Assembly (NCBI GenBank): GCA_944390575.1
Contig: CALXQJ010000002.1
Span: forward strand, 310,001 to 374,000
Origin: an uncultured Spirochaetota bacterium
Lineage (GTDB): Bacteria > Spirochaetota > Brachyspiria > Brachyspirales > Brachyspiraceae
Length of the DNA: 64,000 bases
Direction of reading: 5' to 3'
Below are positions 26,990-34,818 of the stretch, in pieces; positions within the stretch are counted from its first letter, which is position 1, and every line of letters begins with the position of its first letter. Below the pieces are notes generated by a model. The model saw only the letters and a program-made list of their open reading frames with translations. It did not search any database and was not told where the DNA came from. The translations under genes were made by a program, and so were the position numbers.

Positions 26990-27484
26990 TTACTTTTTAG
27001 CTCCCTTTTTGATAACTTTTAGAATAAATATGATTATAAGTATAATAATAACCCATTGTAGTATAAATATGATAGAAAACCAATTTTTAAATACTAATAT
27101 ATTATACTGATTTAATTTTTCTATTTTAGGTATTAATCTATTTCCACTTTCTATTTCATAGTATCTTGCTTCAAGTTCTGGTATATGTAGCTTTCCATTT
27201 CTTAATGGAGAGAGAGTATATGTTATTTTATATTTAGTAATAAGTTGTGTTCTTTCTCTATGCGTTGTCTCTATTTCTTCTTTTTTATTTATAATTTTAA
27301 AGTCATTTATTTCTTCTTCGTTTAGTCCTTGAACTTTAAATAATCCTGTATCTCCTATAAACTCTAATGTATATATTAGTTTTTGCGATTGTAGTATGTA
27401 TTTTTTATTCACTTTACTTTCTATTAAAACTATTGGGTGAAGTGAGTTTGCGATTATAATAAATAATACAATAAAATACTTCAT
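26990..27484 (-). CDS. Short BatD-like membrane protein
   Basis: The 164-residue protein has an N-terminal signal peptide, a beta-rich domain (about residues 20-125) and a C-terminal transmembrane helix (about 135-158) ending in Lys-rich residues. The pattern YTLEFIGDTGLFKVQGL followed by LSPLRNGKLHIPELEARY resembles one immunoglobulin-like module of BatD, which helps MoxR/vWA systems at the membrane. It is much shorter than full BatD proteins. It starts the operon with moxR. Assignment relies on the weak sequence pattern plus the neighbour genes. Confidence 0.6.
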   Translation of the reverse strand: MKYFIVLFIIIANSLHPIVLIESKVNKKYILQSQKLIYTLEFIGDTGLFKVQGLNEEEINDFKIINKKEEIETTHRERTQLITKYKITYTLSPLRNGKLHIPELEARYYEIESGNRLIPKIEKLNQYNILVFKNWFSIIFILQWVIIILIIIFILKVIKKGAKK

Positions 27485-27615
27485 CGTGAAATATTATATG
27501 AAAAACAAAAAAAGTCAATCATCATTTATATAGTTGTGATTATATTTTATAACTTGAATTTTTATATAAAAAGAGTATATTTTAAATTATAATAGATAAT
27601 TATGGAGTTTTATAA

Positions 27616-29112
27616 ATGCCAAATATGAGAGTAATGATAACAGCATCTGAGGCTACTCCTTTTATTAAGACTGGTGGTCTTGCTGATGTAGTAGGTGCTT
27701 TACCATTTTATCTTAAAAAAGAAAATGTAGATGCTTTTGTAGTTTTACCTAAATATAGAGATATTAATTTTAAAGATTTTTATATAGAAAAAGTTTTTGA
27801 CTCTATGTGTGTACATATGGGTCTTGGAGAAGAGTGGTGTGGAGTTTTTAAGACTACTTATAGGGGAGTTGATTATTATTTTATAGAGCATCATCATTTT
27901 TTCTCTCGTGAAGGTCTTTATCATGATTATAATTTTAATGATTATCAGGATAATGCTTGGAGATATGGTTTTTTTTCAAGGGCTTCTTTACAATTATGTA
28001 TAGATTTAGGTATAAAAGTAGATGTTATTCATGCTAATGATTGGCAAACAGCAAGTGCTACTGCATACTTAAAAACTTGGCATTGGTATAATAAATTTCT
28101 TGGGAAAACAGCAAGTGTACTTACAATTCATAATTCTAAGTATCAGGGTATTTATAATTTTAATACTACTTATGACTATTTAGGATTGGGTATGAATAAT
28201 TTTAGCTCTAATACTTTTGAGGATTCTGGTCGTATTAATTTACTTAAAGGTGGTATATTTTTTGCGGATGTTGTAACTACGGTTAGCCCTACTTATGCTA
28301 AGGAGATTTCTATGCCTTATGGAGGGTATGGTATGGCTCCTTATCTTAGAAATAAAACTACAAGTTTTACAGGTATTTTAAATGGAATAGATACTGAAGA
28401 GTGGAATCCTGAAACAGATAAACTTATTCCTGCTAATTATAGTCATAAAGACTTGAGTGGAAAAAAGATTTGTAAAAGAGAGCTTCAAAAAAGATTTCTA
28501 TTAGAAGAAAATGATGATATTGCAATTATTGGTGCTGTTGGTAGATTTGTAGATCAAAAAGGCTATCATTTACTTGCTTCTATTATAGAACCTTTAATGG
28601 AAAATATGAAGTTTCAATTTGTTATACTTGGTACTGGAGATAAGTCTCTTGAAAGTTTTTTTGGAGATTTACCTAAGAGATATTCAACACGAATAGGGTC
28701 TTATATTGGTTATAATAATGAGCTTGCACATTTAATAGAGGCTGGTTGTGATATGTTTGTTATGCCTTCTATTTTTGAACCTTGTGGACTTAATCAAATG
28801 TATTCACTTGCTTATGGTACTTTGCCTATTGTTAGTGCTACTGGTGGGCTTGAGGATACTGTTCAAAATTATAATGAAGAGACTAAAAAAGGAACTGGTT
28901 TTAAATTTTATGATATTAATGCTCGTTCTCTTTATAATACAATAGGGTGGGGTATTAGTGTTTATTATGATAATAAGAGTGCTTTTCAAAAAATGCAGAT
29001 TCGTGCTATGAAAATAGATAATTCTTGGGAAAAAAGCACTAAAGAATATATTAAGGCTTATAAGCTTGCGATTAAAAATAAAAAAAGTTATGATAAAAAT
29101 TGTATGAGGTAA
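27616..29112 (+). CDS. glgA: Glycogen synthase (ADP-glucose type)
   Basis: GlgA extends alpha-1,4-glucan chains from ADP-glucose in glycogen storage. The 498-residue GT5 protein has the N-terminal ADP-glucose binding KTGGLADVVG motif, HANDWQTA in the middle, and a C-terminal PSIFEPCGLNQMYSLAYGTLPIVS stretch (split, about residues 376-400) with the retaining-transferase E-x7-E residues. GGAG lies about 9 bases before the ATG at 27616. No other glycogen gene is near. The DJ-1-like gene follows after 6 bases, its binding site overlapping the end of glgA. Confidence 0.94.
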   Translation: MPNMRVMITASEATPFIKTGGLADVVGALPFYLKKENVDAFVVLPKYRDINFKDFYIEKVFDSMCVHMGLGEEWCGVFKTTYRGVDYYFIEHHHFFSREGLYHDYNFNDYQDNAWRYGFFSRASLQLCIDLGIKVDVIHANDWQTASATAYLKTWHWYNKFLGKTASVLTIHNSKYQGIYNFNTTYDYLGLGMNNFSSNTFEDSGRINLLKGGIFFADVVTTVSPTYAKEISMPYGGYGMAPYLRNKTTSFTGILNGIDTEEWNPETDKLIPANYSHKDLSGKKICKRELQKRFLLEENDDIAIIGAVGRFVDQKGYHLLASIIEPLMENMKFQFVILGTGDKSLESFFGDLPKRYSTRIGSYIGYNNELAHLIEAGCDMFVMPSIFEPCGLNQMYSLAYGTLPIVSATGGLEDTVQNYNEETKKGTGFKFYDINARSLYNTIGWGISVYYDNKSAFQKMQIRAMKIDNSWEKSTKEYIKAYKLAIKNKKSYDKNCMR

Positions 29113-29118
29113 CTGTAT

Positions 29119-29631
29119 ATGGAAAAAACTAATAATATATTATATGTTCTTGCAAATCAAAACTTTCAAGATGAAGAGTATTTTGAAACTAAGAAAATCT
29201 TTACTAATGCTGGATATAAAACTACTGTGTCTTCTACTTCTATTGGTACTGCTTATGGTAAATTAGGTGGTAGTACTGATATGGAGATTTTATTTAGTGA
29301 GGTTGATGCTTTAGACTATGATGCTATTGTTTTTATAGGTGGTGTTGGCTGTATTAGTTTGTGGGATGATTGGCGTACTCAGGGGCTTGCTAAACTTTTT
29401 CTTGATAATGGTAAGGTTGTTGCTGGAATTGGAAGTGGTGTTGTTATTATGGCTAATTCTGGAATATTAGAGAACATTGAGGCTACTTGTCTTGAAGCAG
29501 ATGAGGGTCATATTCGTCATGGTTATGCTATTGTTGTTTCTGATGATGTTGTTGTTAGTGGTAATATTATCACGGCTAAGGGCCCTGAAGTAGCTAAGAA
29601 TTTTGCTAAAACTATTTTAGATAATCTTTAA
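29119..29631 (+). CDS. DJ-1/PfpI-family protein lacking the usual cysteine
   Basis: The 170-residue protein has the DJ-1/PfpI fold pattern: ILYVLANQNFQDEEYFET at the start, YDAIVFIGGVG at 67-77 and a VVAGIGSG strand-turn at 100-107. In DJ-1/PfpI enzymes the turn reads A-x-I-C-H-G, with a reactive cysteine. Here Gly105 and Ser106 take the places of Cys and His, so the usual glyoxalase or protease chemistry is not expected. It is coupled to glgA by GAGG at the glgA end. A regulatory or structural role is possible; the true function is unknown. Confidence 0.85.
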   Translation: MEKTNNILYVLANQNFQDEEYFETKKIFTNAGYKTTVSSTSIGTAYGKLGGSTDMEILFSEVDALDYDAIVFIGGVGCISLWDDWRTQGLAKLFLDNGKVVAGIGSGVVIMANSGILENIEATCLEADEGHIRHGYAIVVSDDVVVSGNIITAKGPEVAKNFAKTILDNL

Positions 29632-29739
29632 TTTTTATATTTATCTTTTTTCTAATATAAATCTTTATATATTCTTATAATTCCTTAATATTTTTACATA
29701 TATTGTGTATATTCTTTATTTTTATAAATAAATTTTAAA

Positions 29740-29829
29740 ATACTGTATAAAAATATATTATATGGTATTGCAATTTTTTATTTATAGTGTATAAATATAC
29801 TATAAATAAATACAGTTATATACTGTATA
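29740..29829 (+). repeat. Three operator-like direct repeats upstream of the small regulator pair
   Basis: The decamer ATACTGTATA occurs at 29740-29749 and again at 29820-29829, and a one-mismatch copy, ATAGTGTATA, lies at 29784-29793. Two of the copies sit within inverted repeats: TATAGT/ACTATA (29783-29788 and 29799-29804) and TACAGT/ACTGTA (29811-29816 and 29822-29827). A promoter-like pair, TTGCAA (29768-29773) and TATAAA (29790-29795) with a 16-base spacer, overlaps the middle copy. The layout suggests control of the two following genes by a dimeric DNA-binding protein. The rest of the 213-base gap is plain AT-rich DNA. Confidence 0.55.
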
Positions 29830-29844
29830 TAAGGAGTGATATTA

Positions 29845-30108
29845 ATGAAAAAGGTAAAATTATCAACTTTCAAAAGAGGTAGTAGTAATTATAGTTTAAG
29901 TTTGATAAAAGTTATATTAGACAATATTACGGATGATGACTTTTTCTATAATAAAAAATTCCACTGGGAGGATTGGGTTATAATGAGAGTAGATATAGAG
30001 AATGCTATTAGTAGGTTGGCTAGTATTGGTAGTATTAATATATCTGATTATTCTCCTTGTATTTTAGATGATATATATTATTTATTAAAGGAGTATCATA
30101 ATGTGTAA
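29845..30108 (+). CDS. Small protein of unknown function, partner of sigma-4-like regulator
   Basis: I do not recognise this 87-residue protein. It is basic at the N-terminus (KKVKLSTFKRG), then mostly helical with aromatic residues in the middle (FFYNKKFHWEDW) and no membrane segment. The start is set by AAGGAG at 29831-29836, 8 bases before the ATG at 29845; the earlier GTG at 29836 overlaps that site. It overlaps the next gene by 8 bases, so the two products are probably made together and may interact. Its size and position resemble small phage-type regulatory genes, but no homology is claimed. Confidence 0.7.
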   Translation: MKKVKLSTFKRGSSNYSLSLIKVILDNITDDDFFYNKKFHWEDWVIMRVDIENAISRLASIGSINISDYSPCILDDIYYLLKEYHNV

Positions 30109-30460
30109 TTTATGTCCTAAGTATAATACTTGTAAAGTGTTATGTGATAAGGTTTTAAGTGAGTTACATATAAAGGATGCTGATTATAGCGATAGTAGGG
30201 AAGTTGTTTTAAGTAGTAATGATATAGATAATATTTTGTATTGTAGTTCTTTAAGCGAGTCTGAGTATAGTAGGGTTAATCATTTGATAATAGCTATATT
30301 GTCACCAAAGCAAAAGAAATTATTAAAATTATTTTCAGAAGGTAAGAGTCAACTTGAACTTGCAAAGATATTTAATGTTAGTCAACCATCTATATCACAG
30401 AGTATGCAAGCTATAAAGCGAGAGATATCATCACAGTTTAAGATGATTATAAATATTTAA
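30101..30460 (+). CDS. Cys-cluster protein with sigma-70 region 4-like HTH
   Basis: The 119-residue protein has two parts. The N-terminus carries four cysteines, C-x2-C-x5-C-x3-C (residues 2, 5, 11, 15), a possible metal or Fe-S site. The C-terminus (about 65-115) is a helix-turn-helix like sigma-70 region 4: LSPKQKKLLKLFSEGKS followed by LAKIFNVSQPSISQSM. This arrangement resembles small positive-control factors encoded in prophages. No region 2 is present, so it is not a complete sigma factor. It overlaps the upstream gene by 8 bases and ends at a terminator. A role as regulator of an unlinked element, such as a prophage or gene transfer agent, is a guess. Confidence 0.75.
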   Translation: MCNLCPKYNTCKVLCDKVLSELHIKDADYSDSREVVLSSNDIDNILYCSSLSESEYSRVNHLIIAILSPKQKKLLKLFSEGKSQLELAKIFNVSQPSISQSMQAIKREISSQFKMIINI

Positions 30461-30485
30461 TATTTTATATAGAGTTATGATAAAT

Positions 30486-30520
30486 AAAAAAGGAGACACT
30501 ATAAAAGTATCTCCTTTTTT
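30486..30520. terminator. Bidirectional terminator between the regulator pair and flaB
   Basis: AAAAAAGGAGA (about 30486-30496) pairs with TCTCCTTTTTT (30510-30520). The A-run and T-run allow termination from both sides. Confidence 0.85.
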
Positions 30521-30543
30521 ATGGTTATGCTACTAATTTAAGA

Positions 30544-31416
30544 TTATTGTAATAATCTAAGAGCTCCCTGAGGTAACTGATTAGCTTGAGCAAGCATAGA
30601 AAGGTTAGCTTGGTTAAGAATCTGGTCTCTAGCAAGCTTAACTGAAGCTTCAGCCATATCAGTATCACGGATTCTGCTCTCAGAAGCAGTCATATTTTCA
30701 TGACCTACTAATAATCCCTGAGCAGTCATTTCTAATCTGTTCTGATAAGCACCTAAATCAGATCTCTGCTTTAACACTTTTAATAAAGCCTCATCAACCA
30801 TACCAATTACAGTATTAGCTTTAGCAGTGCTTGAAAGACTGATGAAAGTAGCTGTACCAGCAGGTCCTACTGGGTTTTTTAATCCTAAAGCTTGGCTGTT
30901 CATAGTACCAATATAAACACGCTTTCTTTCGTCCATATTAGCACCAATGTGTAACCACATAGAAGCTGTAGGAGTGTTCTCACCTGTAGAACGAGCAAAT
31001 CTACCAGTTAACATATTTAACTTGTTGAACTGAGCTTGAGAAGCAACTCTGTCAATTTCATCTACTAACTGAGAAACTTCGATTTGTACATAAAGTCTGT
31101 CTTCATCTGTATAGATACCGTTTGAAGCTTGAATAGCTAATTCACGGATTCTCTGAAGGATGTTAGTAGTTTCTTCTAAGTAACCTTCTGTAGTTTGGAT
31201 GAAAGAGATACCATCTTGAGTATTTCTTTCAGCTTGTCTTAAACCACGGATCTGAGATCTCATCTTTTCTGATACTGCTAAACCAGAAGCATCATCACCA
31301 GCATTATTGATTCTCATACCTGAAGAAAGTTGAGCTGCATCTTTTTTAAGATCTACTTGGCGAAATTTTAGTGTTCTTTGTGAATTAATAGCACTAATGT
31401 TATTATTGATAACCAT
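30544..31416 (-). CDS. flaB: Flagellin FlaB (periplasmic flagellar core protein)
   Basis: FlaB forms the core of the spirochaete periplasmic flagellum. The 290-residue protein has the conserved flagellin N-terminus ([14 protein letters not shown], then [20 protein letters not shown]) and C-terminus ([16 protein letters not shown], ending in LLQ), with a short middle, as usual for spirochaete FlaB. No signal peptide is present, consistent with export through the flagellar system. GGAGG lies just before the ATG. A sigma-28 type promoter is found at 31467-31493. Brachyspira species carry several flaB paralogues, and I cannot say which one this is. Confidence 0.96.
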   Translation of the reverse strand: MVINNNISAINSQRTLKFRQVDLKKDAAQLSSGMRINNAGDDASGLAVSEKMRSQIRGLRQAERNTQDGISFIQTTEGYLEETTNILQRIRELAIQASNGIYTDEDRLYVQIEVSQLVDEIDRVASQAQFNKLNMLTGRFARSTGENTPTASMWLHIGANMDERKRVYIGTMNSQALGLKNPVGPAGTATFISLSSTAKANTVIGMVDEALLKVLKQRSDLGAYQNRLEMTAQGLLVGHENMTASESRIRDTDMAEASVKLARDQILNQANLSMLAQANQLPQGALRLLQ

Positions 31417-31466
31417 TTATGGTTCCTCCATGAAAAATATTTTGTCCTTCCTTGGACTTACAATTA

Positions 31467-31493
31467 TTATCGGGTATTTAAAAAAAAACGTTA
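31467..31493 (-). promoter_or_regulatory. Sigma-28 (FliA) promoter of flaB
   Basis: Read on the minus strand the site is TAACGTTT, 11 bases, then CCCGATAA, against the bacterial sigma-28 consensus TAAAGTTT-N11-GCCGATAA. The two boxes differ from consensus at one position each and the spacer is exact. Confidence 0.85.
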
Positions 31494-31606
31494 TAGAAAA
31501 AAATAAAAAATATTACTTTTTTTTCATAATCATTGTAATTTATTTGTATATAGTATAAAATCTAAAATAAGTTTATTTGTTGAAATATTTGGAAATACTA
31601 TATTCT

Positions 31607-32191
31607 ATGAAAACTCACCATAATAAAAATAAATTAAGAGTACAGAAAACTAAAAAACAATTAGAAGAAGCTTTGGGACTTCTATTAGAAGAAAAATCTT
31701 TTGAGGATATTAGAGTTATTGATATTTGTGAAAAGGCTAATATGCACAGAAGTACTTTTTATACTTATTATAATGATAAGTATGAGCTTTTGAAGTCTAA
31801 GCTTGATGAGTATGAGTCTAAGTTTTTAGAGTATTTAAATAAATATAAAATAGAAGATAAGTTAAAAGATTCGCATATAGATATTATGATTAAGATTTTA
31901 CAATATTTTTATCATAATAGAAAATACTTAAAAATTATATTCGAAAATAATAAAGATGGTAGTATCATACATATACTACAGAAATATTTAGAAGCTTATG
32001 TTATCGCAGGTATTAAAGATATTAAGCAAGTTAGAACTGATAGACCTTATGCTGTTGAGATTATGGCTTCATTTTACTCGGGAGCTTTTATTTCTGTAAT
32101 AGGCGAGTGGATATTAAAAGACTGTTATATTAGTGCTGAAGAGTTGGCTGAGTATATTTCTGATATTATTATGCAGAGAGTATTTTTATAA
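31607..32191 (+). CDS. TetR-family transcriptional regulator
   Basis: The 195-residue protein has an N-terminal TetR-type helix-turn-helix: TKKQLEEALGLLLEEKSFEDIRVIDICEKA, then MHRSTFYTYYNDKYELL (within residues 10-60). A helical ligand-binding domain follows. The start is taken as the ATG at 31607 (MKTHHNKNKLR); a TTG at 31577 is also in frame and neither has a clear binding site. A weak promoter (TTGTAA 31533-31538, TATAAA 31554-31559) lies upstream. No target operon is obvious nearby; the adjacent PTS locus has its own regulator. Confidence 0.85.
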   Translation: MKTHHNKNKLRVQKTKKQLEEALGLLLEEKSFEDIRVIDICEKANMHRSTFYTYYNDKYELLKSKLDEYESKFLEYLNKYKIEDKLKDSHIDIMIKILQYFYHNRKYLKIIFENNKDGSIIHILQKYLEAYVIAGIKDIKQVRTDRPYAVEIMASFYSGAFISVIGEWILKDCYISAEELAEYISDIIMQRVFL

Positions 32192-32200
32192 TTGATATAT

Positions 32201-32467
32201 TTAGAAATTATCATTAAAGAACTTTTCTACTTTTTGGTATGCACTTTTTTCTAATTCTTCATTAGCTCCTATAATAGAGATTTCCACTTTATCTGATATT
32301 TTAAGCTTTAATTGTATCATACTTATTATCTTAGTTAAGTCTTTAATTAAACTATCTTTTTCTATCATTATATCGCATTTACTTTGCTTCACTATCTCAG
32401 CTAATTCTGTCAGTGGTCTTGCGTGTATATTGTTTATATTTTTTATAGTGTATTCAAATGAAATCAT
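32201..32467 (-). CDS. HPr-like PTS phosphocarrier (paralogue)
   Basis: HPr passes phosphate from enzyme I to sugar-specific EIIA proteins. The 88-residue protein has the HPr layout with the phosphorylatable histidine in NIHARPLTELA (His15). The region that normally holds the regulatory Ser46 (KS-I-M-G) reads TKIISM, with a lysine in its place, so HPr-kinase control or CcpA-type signalling through this copy is unlikely. It overlaps the start of the regulator gene's end by 4 bases on the minus strand. A dedicated HPr in a sugar operon is unusual; it may serve the EIIA domain of the neighbouring regulator. Confidence 0.85.
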   Translation of the reverse strand: MISFEYTIKNINNIHARPLTELAEIVKQSKCDIMIEKDSLIKDLTKIISMIQLKLKISDKVEISIIGANEELEKSAYQKVEKFFNDNF

Positions 32468-34335
32468 ATTATATCCTTATTATTAAATAATTTTATAAAA
32501 TTATCAAAAGATGGATTTGATATTAAATCTTTAATTTTTGTTTCGTTTAGCAAAAAGTCTATAGTATCTTTATAAAATTCTTCTAAATTACTATTATGAT
32601 ATTTTGATATTGAAATTAGAAATATTAATTGTACATTATTTTTATACCATATTATAGGTTTATCTAATACTGCTATATATATAAATGTTTTATCTGTTAT
32701 AAGTTCTATAGGATGTGGTATTGCTACTAAGTTTCCAAAATCTGTTTCTGCTAATAATTCTCTTTCTATAATAGAGTTATAAAAATTATCAGGTATATTT
32801 TCATATTTTGATATTTCACTACAAATATTTTTTATAATTTCTTCTCTATTATCACCTTTTATAGTAGTAGAGAATAATTCTTTTTTATAGTATTCATATA
32901 GAGTATTATTTTTTGATAATTTTAATACGCTTTTTACTTTTAGTATATCTTCATTTTCTAAGAAAAGTCCTATTTCTATAATTGGTACTGGAACTTTTAT
33001 TGATATTGATACTGTTGATAGAATATAATGTACTTTAGAAAAATCGAAATCTTTTAGTCCTATTAAATCTGTTGTATATATATTGTCTATATAGTTTGAA
33101 AACTCTTTTTTATATTTAAACATTAATAGTTTAGAAGTAGTTTTACCGCTACCACATACTATTAGTATATTAATTTTATCCTTATTCTCACTTTTCTCTT
33201 CTAAGCTAATTTGAAATAATAATGCAAGAAAACCAATTTCATCTTCAGATATTTCTTTATCATAATACTTTTTTAATACAGTAGCACTTTCAGATGCTAT
33301 TAGATATGCAAGCCCATAATTCTTCTTTATTTCTTTAAGCATAGTATTTTTTTGCATAATATTATACTTAATTCTAATATTCATAGGTGTTAGATGTTGT
33401 TTTAGAAGTAGTATTAAATTAAAATCATCTCTAAAATCTATTTTTAGATTATTATATACTACTTCAAGCATCTGCATTACTATATTATCTATATTATTTT
33501 TTATAATAAAGTTTTCTTGATTTTGTAATAAACTTTTTGATGTTAGATGTATTGCTATAAATATAACTTCTATATCATTAAACTTAATATTAAATTCTTG
33601 TTCTAAGCTATTTGTCAATACCTGAGCTAATTCTAATTCTTTGTTTGTTATATCTTTTAATATTTCATCATTATATTCTTTTATTATTTTATCTTTTTTT
33701 ATTCTTATTATTGATATTGTAATATATTGTATAAAGTTTTCTAAGTTTATTTCTGAGAATTTTATTTTTTTATCTTTAATAAAATCTATAACTATATTTG
33801 CTGTTTTTGTTATAGTTTCTTTGCATACTTTTTTATCTAATATTTCTTGTTTTACATAATATTCTATAATAGAATTTCTTATATTAAACTCACTACCTTC
33901 TAACTTTATTCCATAATTTGGTCTTCTACTAATTTTAAGATTATGAAGTTTAATATTTTTTTCTATAATTTTAAGAGTATTTGTTAGAGTTGTTTTTGAT
34001 ATATCTAATGCTTCTGATAATATTTCAGACTTTATATATTTATCATTATTATTAATTAAGTATTCAAATATATATAAAGCTCTATATTCAAAATCATTAA
34101 CTATATTAGTATCAAGATGTGGCAGATTATCATTCTGATGATTTAGCAATATATATCCATTTCTTGGCTTTGATACTATTTCTATATTTGTTTGTTTTAA
34201 TTCTCTATTTATTTTATTAATTTTTAATCTTACAGTTTTTTCACTTACATTTAATTTTTTAGCTAAAGTTTCTGCCGTTATATATGAGTCGGTTGATAAT
34301 AGAGATAGGATTTCTTTTGTATGTTTATTTTTCAT
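32464..34335 (-). CDS. PTS-controlled transcriptional regulator (LicR/MtlR type: HTH, PRDs, EIIB-like, EIIA)
   Basis: The 623-residue protein has an N-terminal HTH (residues 1-60: SYITAETLAKKLNVSEKTVR). Two PTS regulation domains follow at about 180-390, then a short EIIB-like domain (NILIVCGSGKTTSKL at about 395-410, with Cys) and an EIIA domain of the fructose/mannitol type at about 480-620, where His sits in VAIPHP. Such proteins activate sugar operons in response to PTS phosphorylation. It is divergent from the EIIB-EIIC operon at 34479, which is its likely target, and it overlaps the HPr-like gene downstream. Confidence 0.9.
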   Translation of the reverse strand: MKNKHTKEILSLLSTDSYITAETLAKKLNVSEKTVRLKINKINRELKQTNIEIVSKPRNGYILLNHQNDNLPHLDTNIVNDFEYRALYIFEYLINNNDKYIKSEILSEALDISKTTLTNTLKIIEKNIKLHNLKISRRPNYGIKLEGSEFNIRNSIIEYYVKQEILDKKVCKETITKTANIVIDFIKDKKIKFSEINLENFIQYITISIIRIKKDKIIKEYNDEILKDITNKELELAQVLTNSLEQEFNIKFNDIEVIFIAIHLTSKSLLQNQENFIIKNNIDNIVMQMLEVVYNNLKIDFRDDFNLILLLKQHLTPMNIRIKYNIMQKNTMLKEIKKNYGLAYLIASESATVLKKYYDKEISEDEIGFLALLFQISLEEKSENKDKINILIVCGSGKTTSKLLMFKYKKEFSNYIDNIYTTDLIGLKDFDFSKVHYILSTVSISIKVPVPIIEIGLFLENEDILKVKSVLKLSKNNTLYEYYKKELFSTTIKGDNREEIIKNICSEISKYENIPDNFYNSIIERELLAETDFGNLVAIPHPIELITDKTFIYIAVLDKPIIWYKNNVQLIFLISISKYHNSNLEEFYKDTIDFLLNETKIKDLISNPSFDNFIKLFNNKDII

Positions 34336-34412
34336 AAATATGTATTTTATTATACATTCTTTTACAAAAAATAGAATATAAATTTACCAGATTAATGTAG
34401 TATTTTTCTTGT

Positions 34413-34440
34413 TTGAGTTATTTTCATTACATATTATTAT
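34413..34440 (+). promoter_or_regulatory. Possible promoter of the PTS operon
   Basis: TTGAGT (34413-34418) and TATTAT (34435-34440) have a 16-base spacer in the divergent region between the regulator gene and the EIIB gene. No clear operator for the regulator was recognised. Confidence 0.4.
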
Positions 34441-34478
34441 TCTATTATCAAATACAGTAAGATTAAAGGAGTAATTTT

Positions 34479-34784
34479 ATGACTAAAATATTATTATTAT
34501 GTTCTGCTGGTATGTCTACAAGTATGGTAGTAAAAAAGATGCAAGAGGCTGCTACTAAAAAAGGGATAGAAGTAGAAATAGATGCTGTACCTACTGCTCG
34601 TTTTCACGAATTATTAGATAGTTATGATATATTCTTACTTGGACCACAAGTTAAATTCCAAAAAGCTGATTTTGAAGCTAAGGCTAAAGAGAAAAATAAG
34701 CCTTTAGATGTTATAGATTTTAAAGATTATGGAATGATGAATGGAGAAAAAATACTTGATTTTGCTTTAAGTTTAAAGTCTTAA
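34479..34784 (+). CDS. PTS lactose/cellobiose-type EIIB component
   Basis: The 101-residue EIIB protein carries phosphate on Cys8 in the LLLCSAGMSTSMVV loop and hands it to the sugar at EIIC. The length and the flanking PQVKFQKADFEAKAKEKN stretch match the Lac/Cel (EIIB-Chb) family. GGAG lies upstream of the ATG. EIIC is at 35933 and EIIA at 40052, so a complete permease of this family is encoded in this locus. Confidence 0.93.
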   Translation: MTKILLLCSAGMSTSMVVKKMQEAATKKGIEVEIDAVPTARFHELLDSYDIFLLGPQVKFQKADFEAKAKEKNKPLDVIDFKDYGMMNGEKILDFALSLKS

Positions 34785-34818
34785 TATATTTAATTTTCTA
34801 TAAGGGTTGATAATAGTT

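Noticed and set aside
29119-29631. Calling the DJ-1-like protein a glyoxalase or protease
   Set aside because: The needed cysteine and histidine are replaced by glycine and serine.
29803-29829. LexA box of the E. coli type (CTGT-N8-ACAG) in front of the regulator pair
   Set aside because: The arms have the opposite order (TACAGT, 5 bases, ACTGTA), so the spacing and orientation do not match that operator.
30101-30460. Reading the HTH protein as a full sigma factor
   Set aside because: Only a region 4-like HTH is present; there is no region 2 for -10 recognition or core binding.
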